Assembly (NCBI GenBank): GCA_018221305.1
Contig: JAAOYK010000062.1
Location: 1-59,403, forward strand
Source of the DNA: Candidatus Pacearchaeota archaeon
GTDB taxonomy: Archaea; Nanobdellota; Nanobdellia; Pacearchaeales; GW2011-AR1
Length of the DNA: 59,403 bases
Reading direction: 5' to 3'
Shown here one piece after another: positions 41,069 through 49,367 of this stretch (position 1 is the first letter of the stretch; every line of letters starts with the position of its first letter). Both the position numbers and the translations under genes were made by a program. The notes under the pieces are model-generated. The model worked only from the letters and a program-made list of their open reading frames with translations. It made no database searches and was not told where the DNA came from.

Positions 41069-41944
41069 TTAGGCATTTTTTCTTCCAAAAGTTATCCAAT
41101 ACCCGCCTTCATGATGTGTTCTCCAGATCCAAGTAAATTGTTTATAAAACCTTGTTGGAAAAATCGGATAAGTCTCGTTAGCATTATTCCACACCCCAGC
41201 CATCTCCAATGCACCCTGGTAAAGAGGGGTAGAAGATGGGACTGTTTGATAGTATTTAACATTATTATTTTTAAACCACTTTAAAACTTCACCAATAGTA
41301 TGACTGGTTTCATGTGGATGAAGATACTGATCATTCCACCACCCTCTTGCACGTTCCTTATCTTTAACATCACCAATTTGCATTTGTATGAACCAATCCT
41401 TTACCTTGTCATTATTCTTAAAAATAGTCTTTGCCAACATTTTTCGGATTTTTAATGGAATTCTCCCGTATTTATTATATAAACCGATTGCAATATGTCC
41501 GCCAGGTTTAAGAAGCTTCAAAATATTTTTAAATCCCTTGTAAGCGTCCCCGGTATGATGCAGAACACCCAAACACAAAACATAATCAAACTTCATCCCA
41601 ATATCTTCTATCTCTTTATCATTAAGTATATCAACCTTTTTCAAAGTTAAAGAATCAAGCTTTAATTTTTCTTTTAATTTACGTGCCTTGCTTAGCGATC
41701 CATCGGACAAATCTATCCCCCATACGTTTTTTCTATTTAATGATAAGAATGAAGATAATTGGCCGGTACCAGTACCAACATCAATAACTGTTGCATTTTT
41801 TGGAATAGTCCTATCTAAAATTTTTGCAAAAGTATAAGCCCCAGAAGCTAAATCAGCTTTACTGTTAAACCGATCTAATTCATAATCTGGAAATGGTGTT
41901 TCATTATAAAAATCTTGGACCTGTTTACCAATTTTTGTGACCAT
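41069..41944 (-). CDS. Class I SAM methyltransferase
   Basis: 291-residue methyltransferase. The N-terminus VQDFYNETPFPDYEL is a typical opener of a bacterial/archaeal family; the SAM site is VIDVGTGTGQLSSFLSL, GIDLSDGSLSKARKL, FDYVLCLGVLHHTGDAYKGFKNILKLLKPGGHIAIGLYNKYG. A C-terminal extension (NDQYLHPHETSHTIGEVLKWF ... FPTRFYKQFTWIWRTHHEGGYWITFGRK) is rich in His and Trp and probably binds the substrate. I chose ATG 41944 because TATATAAA at 41968-41975 lies 27 bases upstream of it; the longer frame to 42001 would include the promoter. Confidence 0.82.
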   Translation of the reverse strand: MVTKIGKQVQDFYNETPFPDYELDRFNSKADLASGAYTFAKILDRTIPKNATVIDVGTGTGQLSSFLSLNRKNVWGIDLSDGSLSKARKLKEKLKLDSLTLKKVDILNDKEIEDIGMKFDYVLCLGVLHHTGDAYKGFKNILKLLKPGGHIAIGLYNKYGRIPLKIRKMLAKTIFKNNDKVKDWFIQMQIGDVKDKERARGWWNDQYLHPHETSHTIGEVLKWFKNNNVKYYQTVPSSTPLYQGALEMAGVWNNANETYPIFPTRFYKQFTWIWRTHHEGGYWITFGRKNA

Positions 41945-41967
41945 ATCTGTAAAAAGGATATTGGGCA

Positions 41968-41975
41968 TATATAAA
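41968..41975 (-). promoter_or_regulatory. TATA box that decides the methyltransferase start
   Basis: TTTATATA on the minus strand, centred 27-28 bases before ATG 41944, inside what a longer reading of the gene would call coding sequence. Confidence 0.6.
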
Positions 41976-42020
41976 GATATTGATACAAATACACAATCCA
42001 AACACTAAAGATAGGCTGAT

Positions 42021-42518
42021 TTATTTTATAACTTGTATTTTGACATCAATTTGGACATAAATATTATTTAAAAAAGTTGCCAGAATTTTAAGAATTTTTG
42101 GATGTAGCCATCTTAAGTACCTTTGAGGATGAATATACATGTTTTTAATCTTAAACCTTTGTCTTCCAGAACGGCTCACGTCATAATTATCATTACCACA
42201 AATTGAAGTAAATGACTTATCATTAAAAAAAGATTTATGCCCTAAATCAAAATATGCAGATTTACTTCCTACATAGGGAACAGTTATCTCAATTATAGCA
42301 TTATTTTTACAAATTCTATGGAGTTCATCAAAAACTGCAGGTAAATTCCCTACATGTTCTAAAACTTGCTCAGAAATGACATAAGTGAACTGATTTTCTT
42401 TAAAAGGATAAGGTGTTTTTTCAAAATTAAATGATTTATCTATCCAATCTGCTTCTTGAATATCAACATTCACATATCCTTCTCTTGCTTTACTTCCGCA
42501 ACCAAAGTTCAATTTCAT
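42021..42518 (-). CDS. Short class I SAM methyltransferase (paralogue of 15666-16193)
   Basis: 165-residue methyltransferase with MKLNFGCGSKAREGYVNVDIQEAD, KTPYPFKENQFTYVISEQVLEHV and EITVPYVGSKSAYFDLGHKSFFN, the same layout as the protein at 15666-16193. The two differ in their C-termini (here HPQRYLRWLHPKILKILATFLN), suggesting related acceptors. It has its own leaderless promoter: CTTTAAAAA on the minus strand (42540-42548) lies 26 bases before the start. Confidence 0.82.
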   Translation of the reverse strand: MKLNFGCGSKAREGYVNVDIQEADWIDKSFNFEKTPYPFKENQFTYVISEQVLEHVGNLPAVFDELHRICKNNAIIEITVPYVGSKSAYFDLGHKSFFNDKSFTSICGNDNYDVSRSGRQRFKIKNMYIHPQRYLRWLHPKILKILATFLNNIYVQIDVKIQVIK

Positions 42519-42539
42519 AATCTTACATCAATTTAAGCA

Positions 42540-42548
42540 TTTTTAAAG
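42540..42548 (-). promoter_or_regulatory. TATA box of the 42021-42518 methyltransferase
   Basis: CTTTAAAAA on the minus strand, centred 26 bases before ATG 42518, consistent with leaderless transcription. Confidence 0.55.
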
Positions 42549-42653
42549 GATATGGTACTAAATAATAATGAACAGAAGATTATACAAGTATAGAATTCTT
42601 TAAAAACTAAATATTCTACCTAAAAGAATCTGACAGATATTAGAAGGTTTTAA

Positions 42654-43991
42654 ATGGTAGATAAAAAATTAAAGTTCTGGAATGAAAAAATCCCTTTTTT
42701 AAAGAAATTAAAGGAATTTTTTTTGAAAAGCAATCATAATGGTATAAATCTATGGCCAATTATGGCTGGAGAGAGTTATACATACAATACATTTAGTGAA
42801 AAAAGCCGGTTGAAAAGGTTTCTTATGGTTCTTAAGCTTATATTTTTTAAAGAAAATTTTAAACTTAAATCTGAGAAAGATAAGATCTGGGCAACATTTT
42901 TTATGCCACGAGATGATCATCAAGAACTAGTTGCAAAAGCAATTGAAAAATTCTCAAAAAAAGAATTACTTTTTCTTAATGCGTGTGAGTATAAAAAACA
43001 AAAAGCACTTTTGAAAGGAAGACTAACATTTCCTGACTTTTCTCTTATATTTAAAATATGGAAACAGTTTAAAGATGCAAAACTTAAAAAAACATTACAA
43101 GAAAATTATTTATTTTTTATAGCACGTACATATCAAAGATGTAAACAAATAGACTATTTTACTAATCAAATTGAAAAGTATAATCCAAAAGCACACATAG
43201 CGTTTTGTCCTTCTGCTTTTGGAGAAGAAGCAGTTATTACAAGCATTATGAAAAAACAGAAAAAACCAACGTTTACGCTTCAACATGGATTTTTTTATAA
43301 TAGTCCAAAAAATTTTGCAAGTCAAGCAGTTGTGAGTGAAAATGTTATCTCAGATTACTCGCTTCTCTGGGGGAAAACTAGTTACGATCATCAAAAAAAA
43401 TATCTAGATAAATCAAGATTAATACTTGCAGGAAATCCTAAATATTCACTTAAGGATGTTAGGAAATTAAAAAAATTTGCACCAAAAACTGCTACATTCT
43501 TTTTTAGTGTTACAGGTTATGAAGAAAGTAATGCAAGCATAGTAAAAATTATTAATGAGTTTGCAAAAAAATATCCTAAAATACGATTTAATATGAAAAT
43601 ACATCCTTTTGATGAGATAGATAATTATACTCAGTATATAACGCAGGAAAATATAAAATTTGTGGGTAAAAATGTTCCTATAAAAGAATTACTAGAAACA
43701 AGTGATTTTGTCATACTACACAATACGTCTGTAACTTACGAAGCATTAATTTATAGAATTCCAATGATGAGATTTGTTGACAAAGTTGCTGAAAATCTTT
43801 GGGAAAAAGTGGACACGTTTAAAAATTTGGATGAATTTGAAAAATTGTTTAAAAACTTAGAAAATCCTAAAAAATTTAAAGACATGATGAGATTTTACGA
43901 CAAAAAATTTAAAGCAAACCTTTATTTTCATGCCAAAAAAGAACCCTCAACAGTATATTATGAAGAAATCATGAAAAGAATAAAACCCTAA
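42654..43991 (+). CDS. GT-B-type glycosyltransferase (KpsS/CDP-glycerol-transferase-like)
   Basis: 445-residue soluble protein. Weak but consistent signs of a capsule-polysaccharide-type GT-B fold are AFCPSAFGEEAVITSIMKKQKKPTFTLQHGFFYNSP (the conserved Q-H-G), LILAGNPKYSL, FSVTGYEESNASIVKIINEFAKKYPKIRFNMKIHPFD and LLETSDFVILHNTSVTYEALIYRIPMMRFV, with the S/T-x-x-x-E-A pattern of donor binding. The first 150 residues are basic and not recognised. No TATA box at the usual place was found, so the start is less certain than others. Confidence 0.68.
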   Translation: MVDKKLKFWNEKIPFLKKLKEFFLKSNHNGINLWPIMAGESYTYNTFSEKSRLKRFLMVLKLIFFKENFKLKSEKDKIWATFFMPRDDHQELVAKAIEKFSKKELLFLNACEYKKQKALLKGRLTFPDFSLIFKIWKQFKDAKLKKTLQENYLFFIARTYQRCKQIDYFTNQIEKYNPKAHIAFCPSAFGEEAVITSIMKKQKKPTFTLQHGFFYNSPKNFASQAVVSENVISDYSLLWGKTSYDHQKKYLDKSRLILAGNPKYSLKDVRKLKKFAPKTATFFFSVTGYEESNASIVKIINEFAKKYPKIRFNMKIHPFDEIDNYTQYITQENIKFVGKNVPIKELLETSDFVILHNTSVTYEALIYRIPMMRFVDKVAENLWEKVDTFKNLDEFEKLFKNLENPKKFKDMMRFYDKKFKANLYFHAKKEPSTVYYEEIMKRIKP

Positions 43992-44723
43992 TTATTTTAT
44001 TTTATTATTTGAAGCAAAAACATTATAATGATTCTTATCATTTAATTTTTCATATTTTAAATATCCACCAGCAGCTTTTACTAAAGCCAAACCTGCAGCA
44101 ACATCCCACAAAATTATTCCATCTTCAGCGTATACGTCTGTTTTTCCAGCAGCAACATAAGCAAGGGATAAAGCTGCTGAACCCAAAAATCTTGCCTTTT
44201 TATAATTTTGAAACATTTTAACAACTTTTAGCAAATCTTCATCAGAATAACTAGAATTTACTGGAATACCTGACGCGATTATAGCGCGCTTTTTATCTTC
44301 AATATTACTAACAGTTATTTCCTTATCATTAAGCCAAGCCCCTTTACCAACAATTCCAAAATATAAATCGTTTCTATTAAAATCATAAATAACGCCTAGC
44401 AAAGGTTCTTGACCATCCCATAAAGCAATAGAGACCGCAGAGTTTGGAATTCCTCTTAAAAAATTTAAACTTCCGTCAAGCGAGTCAACATACCAAACAA
44501 GTTCTGTTTTTTTATCAAAAAAGCCTCTTTCTTCGGCAAGTATAGAATAATTTGAACTATTTAATAAGTAGTTAAGAATAATCTTTTCTGCAGCTCGGTC
44601 TGCATCTAATTTAATATCTTTACCTTTATTTTCAAGAACTTGAATATTTTCTAAATTTTTTAGATATTCTCCGGCATCTATTGCTGCCTTTTTTGCCAGT
44701 TTTAATTCATTTTCAAGATCCAT
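43992..44723 (-). CDS. Inositol-monophosphatase-family phosphatase
   Basis: 243-residue Mg2+-dependent sugar or inositol phosphatase. Metal ligands are visible in LAEERG, VDSLDGSLNFLRGIP (DxxDGS, the variant of DPIDGT) and LWDVAAGLALVKAAGG. ATG 44723 is preferred over TTG 44729. The family includes inositol phosphatase, archaeal fructose bisphosphatase and sugar 3'-phosphatases, so its substrate is open; in this cluster it may dephosphorylate a sugar phosphate before activation. It overlaps the dehydrogenase gene upstream by 11 bases. Confidence 0.88.
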   Translation of the reverse strand: MDLENELKLAKKAAIDAGEYLKNLENIQVLENKGKDIKLDADRAAEKIILNYLLNSSNYSILAEERGFFDKKTELVWYVDSLDGSLNFLRGIPNSAVSIALWDGQEPLLGVIYDFNRNDLYFGIVGKGAWLNDKEITVSNIEDKKRAIIASGIPVNSSYSDEDLLKVVKMFQNYKKARFLGSAALSLAYVAAGKTDVYAEDGIILWDVAAGLALVKAAGGYLKYEKLNDKNHYNVFASNNKIK

Positions 44724-45669
44724 TTTCAAAAAAATCTTTTAATCCATTAACTGAAGCATAACCCATTGCAAGAATTGATTCGTTAGAATTTCCACCAATG
44801 TGTGGAGTACAAATCAAATTTCTTAATTTTAATAATTCCTTGTTTTCAGGAGGATTTTCTGTTTTATACACGTCAAGGGCGCCACCAGCAATAATTGAAT
44901 TTTTTAATGCAAAAAATAGGTCATCTTCATTAATTATCTCAGAACGTGCAGTATTAATAATAAAAGAGGTTGAATTCATCATTTCAAAGACCTCTTTATT
45001 AATCAAATTTTGGGTCAGGTTTGTTAAAGGAATATGAAGACTTATTATGTCTGCTTTTTTATAGATTTCATCTTTTGAAACTTCTTTCAAATTATTTTCT
45101 TGATAAAATGATTTTTGCTCCTCATCTTGACGTATATCATTAACCAAAATCTCACATTCATAAGGTTTTAGTAACTTAACGATTTCTTTTCCAACATTTC
45201 CTACGCCAATGATTCCAATTGTTTTTTTTGACAAATTTCTTCCTCCAGCTTTGTCCCAAGAGTTTTCTTTTAGTTTTAAGGAGGTTTGATACCAATTTCT
45301 CATAAGACCCGACATTAACCCTAAAGTTAATTCTGCAACAGAACGCTTATTTACACCTTCTTTATTTTTTATTGTTACACTATATTTTGCACATGCAGCT
45401 AGATCCAAGTTGTCTAACCCTACCCCATAATTAGAAATAATTTTCAAATTCGGACATTTTTCAAGGACTGATTCATCTATTATATCTGCACCAATTATTG
45501 CACCTTCAACTTCTTTTAAAACATTAATCAATTCTTGAAAAGAATACCTTTTTCCAGTATTATTTAAGATACAGTTAGGAAATGTCTCTTTTAATGTAGA
45601 AACTAAATATTCTTTACTTGAAAAAGTACCGCCAGTGGCTGCAATTTTATTAGGATATTGCTTTGTCAT
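44713..45669 (-). CDS. D-2-hydroxyacid dehydrogenase
   Basis: 318-residue NAD-dependent D-isomer-specific 2-hydroxyacid dehydrogenase, similar to phosphoglycerate dehydrogenase. NYGVGLDNLDLAAC and EGVNKRSVAELTLGLM are family marks; the cofactor loop is TIGIIGVGNVGKEIVKLL; catalytic Arg is in NTARSEIINEDDL, the Glu in KTENPPENKEL and the His in TPHIGGNS. No serine-pathway partner is nearby, so a sugar-acid or glycerate-type substrate is plausible. TTTTAAAAAG-like sequence at 45693-45702 (read on the minus strand) is about 28 bases upstream. Confidence 0.88.
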   Translation of the reverse strand: MTKQYPNKIAATGGTFSSKEYLVSTLKETFPNCILNNTGKRYSFQELINVLKEVEGAIIGADIIDESVLEKCPNLKIISNYGVGLDNLDLAACAKYSVTIKNKEGVNKRSVAELTLGLMSGLMRNWYQTSLKLKENSWDKAGGRNLSKKTIGIIGVGNVGKEIVKLLKPYECEILVNDIRQDEEQKSFYQENNLKEVSKDEIYKKADIISLHIPLTNLTQNLINKEVFEMMNSTSFIINTARSEIINEDDLFFALKNSIIAGGALDVYKTENPPENKELLKLRNLICTPHIGGNSNESILAMGYASVNGLKDFFENGS

Positions 45670-45692
45670 TATAAGATTTTATTATTTTTTTG

Positions 45693-45702
45693 ATTTTAAA
45701 AA
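45693..45702 (-). promoter_or_regulatory. TATA box of the dehydrogenase-IMPase operon
   Basis: CTTTTTAAAA on the minus strand, centred about 28 bases before ATG 45669, consistent with a leaderless two-gene message. Confidence 0.5.
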
Positions 45703-45760
45703 GATATAATCAGTAAGAGCTCATTAAAAATAATAGTGAAGACCTACCTTATTAATCTTT

Positions 45761-47017
45761 CTAAAGAGTATTTTCTAGGCCTACAGACCCACCTTTTTGC
45801 CCTGAGAAAACGTCGCTAGCATGCTCCCCAGTATCATGAATATGAATAAAATCAAGATCTCCTGCTTTAGAAACAACATTTAAAATGAACTCTTGTGCAT
45901 CTAAAAGAGAAGAAGTATAATCTATAGTAAATGGATTTTTATTATTTAAGTGTTCAAGTGCAGTTTTTATAACTGGAACATATCTTATTTGTTTTTGATT
46001 TGTTAGTTCTAGTATATCTTTTCTTTTTTCATCATTATCAGAAAAGTAAAGCACATTTTGATGATAATCTAAGTAAAGTGACCCTTTTGTTCCAGTGATT
46101 TTAATCCTTCTTTGATTTTCTCTATCTGAAATATATTTCCCAACCAAGACTTGTACTGGAATCTTTTTTGAAGTTAAAAAGCTAAACTCAGCATAAGATT
46201 CTGCAATCTGTTCTTTAGGCAATTTATGCAAATTAACCCCTAAATCAAAATATTCTTTACATCTTGCGATTCTTACACTTCCGTGATTAAAGGACTTATC
46301 AATGTCTCCTAAGTAATCTTTAAGTGCAAACAAAGGAATTACAGCATGAAACCCTAAATCCTGTATCATACCTCCACCTGTTTTTTTATCGAATAAGTGA
46401 CTTCCACGATGATCTAACTTGCCAATATCACTTCCAGCTTCTAAAATTTTTATTTGTACAGAAAGAGGTTTACCAATCAAAGATTTTATATCAGGCATGG
46501 AATCATTAGAATCTTCTAAAAAATCTTTTTGTCTTAGAATATTTTCTGATTTGAAATAAAAACTATCAGGCTTAACTAATCCGTCTAACATTAAAAGAGG
46601 GATAGTTTTCCTCATTAAATGATATTCAAGTAAAGCAACATGGTTTGGGTTTTCTTTAATTAGATTTGATAATTCTTTTAATTGTAATTTATTTACTACG
46701 TAAGGCTTTTCAATCATTACCCTAAATCCATGCGAAACTAATTCTTTAGCATCAGGGGTATGTAAATTGTTTGCATGACCCAAAATTACAACAGGATTTT
46801 GTTCTTTTAGATCAAGAACCAGTTCACTTAAATTCTGTGAAGGTTCCCTTAATTTATGCTCAACAGATTTAAACAAATCCTTATTTGGAAAGGGTTTTTC
46901 TCGAATATCAATGGTTCTTACTACGTCTACTAAATCATTTTCTTGCATCACTTTTAAACAAGGTGCTAAAAATCTATAATAATAGTCCCCAGTTCCTACA
47001 ATAACTACCTTTTCCAT
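45761..47017 (-). CDS. Gfo/Idh/MocA-family oxidoreductase
   Basis: 418-residue NAD(P)-dependent oxidoreductase acting on a sugar or sugar nucleotide. KVVIVGTGDYYYRFLAP is the cofactor loop, VMIEKPYVVNKLQLKELSNLI the EKP motif, and KKTGGGMIQDLGFHAVIPLFALKDYLG the substrate-side GGG-x-x-x-D-x-G-x-H segment. A C-terminal IDYTSSLLDAQEFIL is also typical. It is longer than the usual 330-350 residues through an insertion around residues 140-190. I chose ATG 47017, which has TTTATATA 22 bases upstream on the minus strand (leaderless). Confidence 0.86.
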   Translation of the reverse strand: MEKVVIVGTGDYYYRFLAPCLKVMQENDLVDVVRTIDIREKPFPNKDLFKSVEHKLREPSQNLSELVLDLKEQNPVVILGHANNLHTPDAKELVSHGFRVMIEKPYVVNKLQLKELSNLIKENPNHVALLEYHLMRKTIPLLMLDGLVKPDSFYFKSENILRQKDFLEDSNDSMPDIKSLIGKPLSVQIKILEAGSDIGKLDHRGSHLFDKKTGGGMIQDLGFHAVIPLFALKDYLGDIDKSFNHGSVRIARCKEYFDLGVNLHKLPKEQIAESYAEFSFLTSKKIPVQVLVGKYISDRENQRRIKITGTKGSLYLDYHQNVLYFSDNDEKRKDILELTNQKQIRYVPVIKTALEHLNNKNPFTIDYTSSLLDAQEFILNVVSKAGDLDFIHIHDTGEHASDVFSGQKGGSVGLENTL

Positions 47018-47038
47018 TTTGATTTTTAGAATTAACAA

Positions 47039-47126
47039 TATATAAACATTATCATACAGGACAAAAGTAATGTAGCTTAAAGTACTCTATATGTAGTTTA
47101 AAGTGCTCTATAATAAAATTTATATA
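47039..47126. promoter_or_regulatory. Bidirectional promoter region with two TATA boxes
   Basis: TATATAAA at 47039-47046 (read as TTTATATA on minus) is centred 25-26 bases before the oxidoreductase ATG 47017. TTTATATA at 47119-47126 serves the plus-strand FkbM gene, 36 bases before its ATG 47162. A 21-base tandem repeat lies between the two boxes. Confidence 0.6.
47071..47112. repeat. Two tandem copies of a 21-base element between divergent promoters
   Basis: Copy 1 (47071-47091) and copy 2 (47092-47112) are directly adjacent and agree at 19 of 21 positions; the unit begins TGTAGYTTAAAGTRC, with differences at unit positions 6 and 14. Two helical turns apart, between two TATA boxes, is a natural arrangement for a DNA-binding regulator that would act on both genes. 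No other copy was noticed in the window. Confidence 0.7.
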
Positions 47127-47161
47127 CTTTCTTTAAAGAATATTAAGATATAGAACTAAAC

Positions 47162-47887
47162 ATGGCAAAAAATAAATTTCTAAACCAAAGAAAAAGGGGG
47201 ATTATTAAAAAAATCCTTCCAAAAAAGATTGTTGAACATATTAGATATAAAAATGTCGCAAAAAGATTAAACACGGTTAAGAAATCACAAGATTTTTTAA
47301 AACTTCATGAGGAAGTAAAACAAATTAAGAAATATCTTCAAAATCCAAAACATTTAATAGACATTGGTGCAAATTGTGGTGAAATCTCTTTTTACTTATC
47401 AAAAGAATATCCTAATGCTAAAATCTATGCATTTGAACCTGGAACAAGAGCATTTAATGTTTTGCGGAAAATAAAAAAGAAATTTCATTTAAACAATCTT
47501 TTAATATATAAAATGGCCTTAGGAGATAAAAAAGAAATTGTAGGAATGGAATTTCCAGATTCAAATGATACTTTAGCATTCATAACAAAAAGAAAAAATT
47601 CAAAGAACAAAGTGAGAATAGAAAAATTAGATGATTTTATTGCAAAGAAAAAAATTACTCAAATAGATTTCATAAAAATTGATGTCGAAGGTTTTGAAAT
47701 GAAGATTTTAAATGGGGGAGCAAACTCAATTAAAAAATCAAAGCCATTAATGTTAGTAGAAGTAGACGAGGGAAATCAGAAGAGGTTTAATCACAGTTCT
47801 AAAGATATTTTAGACTTTATGAAAAAAATGAAATATGAAAAAATTCAGCATGATAATAATTATCTTTTCATACCAAAACGTAAATAG
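47162..47887 (+). CDS. FkbM-family methyltransferase (second copy)
   Basis: 241-residue FkbM-type methyltransferase. LIDIGANCGEISFYLSKEYPNAKIYAFEPGTRAFNVL is the SAM site and IDFIKIDVEGFEMKILNGG the family signature with D-x-E-G-F. LMLVEVDEGNQKRF follows near the end. The N-terminus is very basic (NQRKRGIIKKILPKKIVEHIRYKN). It differs clearly from the FkbM protein at 16194-17012, so each probably methylates a different position. It converges on the cytidylyltransferase with a four-base gap. Confidence 0.87.
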   Translation: MAKNKFLNQRKRGIIKKILPKKIVEHIRYKNVAKRLNTVKKSQDFLKLHEEVKQIKKYLQNPKHLIDIGANCGEISFYLSKEYPNAKIYAFEPGTRAFNVLRKIKKKFHLNNLLIYKMALGDKKEIVGMEFPDSNDTLAFITKRKNSKNKVRIEKLDDFIAKKKITQIDFIKIDVEGFEMKILNGGANSIKKSKPLMLVEVDEGNQKRFNHSSKDILDFMKKMKYEKIQHDNNYLFIPKRK

Positions 47888-47891
47888 AATC

Positions 47892-48545
47892 TTAAAGATT
47901 AACAAGATCTTGTTTAAGTAAAGCTTCTGCAAATAAAAAATCAGTAAGAGTATCAATATCAACTGCTTCTATATCATTCACCTGAACAGTTTTTACATTA
48001 CCACAAACACGCTTTGCATATTTCTTAAATGATTCTTTTCGAATAAAATAAAAATCTGCTTCTTCTTGAACAGGGATTAATGATTGAGTGCCAATTAAGT
48101 TATTAATATCATGATTAATAGGCTTATCTTTATACCAAAAACGGTTTTGTCTTGGAACAATACCAATCAGAGAATCTATACTAGGGTCTTGTTCCATCAA
48201 AGAAATGGATCTTTTTATAGTTTCAACAGTCAAAAAAGGCGTAGTAATAAGAATCCAGCCAATAATGTCATAATCTAACATATCAACTATCCGGTCTAAA
48301 AGTTCATTTCCTTGAATATGGTCAGCATCATATTCTTCTGGACGTTTTAAAGTCTTAAATCCCCATTCTTTTGCTATATTTAACACATGATCATCTGAGG
48401 AATCAATATATACATCAACACCAACAAGCTTTTTTAACGTGCTAAAAACATATGTATAAAGTGGCTTTCCATTTAGCAGTTTAAAAGTTTTTCCAGGTAA
48501 TCGCTTATTAGTAGTCTTTATTGTTGTAACAATACAGGTTTTCAT
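47892..48545 (-). CDS. CMP-sugar-type cytidylyltransferase (NeuA/KdsB/SpsF-like)
   Basis: 217-residue nucleotidyltransferase of the CTP_transf_3 family, which activates sialic acid-like or other sugars with CMP. IVTTIKTTNKRLPGKTFKLLNGKPLYTYVF carries the nucleotide-binding R-L-P-G-K pattern; YDADHIQGNELLDRIVDML and IGWILITTPFLTVETI (the S-P-F/T-P-F motif) follow; the C-terminus has VNDIEAVDIDTLTDFLFAEALL, the usual D-x-D metal site. No sialic-acid-type synthase (NeuB) or UDP-GlcNAc epimerase is in the window, so the sugar is unknown. A TATTTAAAT box (48565-48573) lies 24 bases upstream. Confidence 0.83.
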   Translation of the reverse strand: MKTCIVTTIKTTNKRLPGKTFKLLNGKPLYTYVFSTLKKLVGVDVYIDSSDDHVLNIAKEWGFKTLKRPEEYDADHIQGNELLDRIVDMLDYDIIGWILITTPFLTVETIKRSISLMEQDPSIDSLIGIVPRQNRFWYKDKPINHDINNLIGTQSLIPVQEEADFYFIRKESFKKYAKRVCGNVKTVQVNDIEAVDIDTLTDFLFAEALLKQDLVNL

Positions 48546-48700
48546 GATTTCAGAATAAGAAATGTATTTAAATAAATTTGGGTCTTAAACAAACGCTATG
48601 AAGCCAAGTTTAGTACAAGATTTATACAAATGCAAACATGTATTTTTGCGAAACATTAATTTTTTATAGGCATTATTATTCATATTTACTTGACTACAAA

Positions 48701-49297
48701 ATGATGCACGATGCAAAAAAAGACATTACAGAATATATTACTAGATATAGCAAAGCATTAAGTGAAATGAACCATCCGGTTTTGCAAAAAGCAACAGACT
48801 TCTTGAGAACAAGAGATTATGGAACAATTTTTACTGCAGGAAATGGGGGAAGTATGTCAACTGCAGAACATATGGCAGCAGATTTAAACAAATGGACAAA
48901 TTCTGGTGATCAAAAAAAATATATTCGAGCGCAATGCTTAAATTCTAATCCTCCAGAAATGAGTGCATTAACTAATGATGTTGGTTGGTCAAAAGTGTAT
49001 GAAACGCTTTTAGACATATACCAGGCAAAAAAAGATGATGTGTTAATAGTTTATAGTGTTCATGGAGGAAAAGGAAAAGAAAAAGCAGGACAATGGAGCG
49101 AGAATTTGACAGGAGCAATAGATTGGATGAACAGAAAGGATGGAACAACAATAGGCATAACAGGCGGAGATGGTGGAGCATTTAAAGATCTTTGTGATTA
49201 TTGTATTATAGTACCATCAGCATCAACACCGATTGTTGAAGGGCTACATTCAGTTATAAGTCACATAATCGCAGATTCAGTACGTGCTCATAATTAA
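48701..49297 (+). CDS. SIS-domain sugar isomerase, GmhA-like
   Basis: 198-residue SIS protein, the exact size of GmhA, which converts sedoheptulose 7-phosphate to D-glycero-D-manno-heptose 7-phosphate. FTAGNGGSMSTAEHMAADLNKWTN matches the GmhA phosphate/metal loop with His57; the usual Glu four residues later is Asp61. SNPPEMSALTNDVGWSKVYETLL, YSVHGGKGKEKAGQW and VEGLHSVISHIIADSVRA follow, with the C-terminal His expected for zinc. The start is ATG 48701 or 48704; an ATG at 48638 would add residues outside the family. It is beside a transaldolase that would supply its substrate. Confidence 0.84.
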   Translation: MMHDAKKDITEYITRYSKALSEMNHPVLQKATDFLRTRDYGTIFTAGNGGSMSTAEHMAADLNKWTNSGDQKKYIRAQCLNSNPPEMSALTNDVGWSKVYETLLDIYQAKKDDVLIVYSVHGGKGKEKAGQWSENLTGAIDWMNRKDGTTIGITGGDGGAFKDLCDYCIIVPSASTPIVEGLHSVISHIIADSVRAHN

Positions 49298-49337
49298 AAA
49301 AAAAGTTGTTATTTATATACTTTCAAAGATAATAAAT

Positions 49338-49345
49338 TATTTAAA
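49338..49345 (+). promoter_or_regulatory. TATA box of the transaldolase gene
   Basis: TATTTAAA centred 26-27 bases before ATG 49368, indicating a leaderless transcript separate from the GmhA-like gene. Confidence 0.6.
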
Positions 49346-49367
49346 CATATTTTAAAGACTCATATAC

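Noticed and set aside
47892-48545. Sialic-acid (CMP-Neu5Ac) pathway
   Set aside because: Only the cytidylyltransferase is present; NeuB and NeuC homologues are absent from the window.
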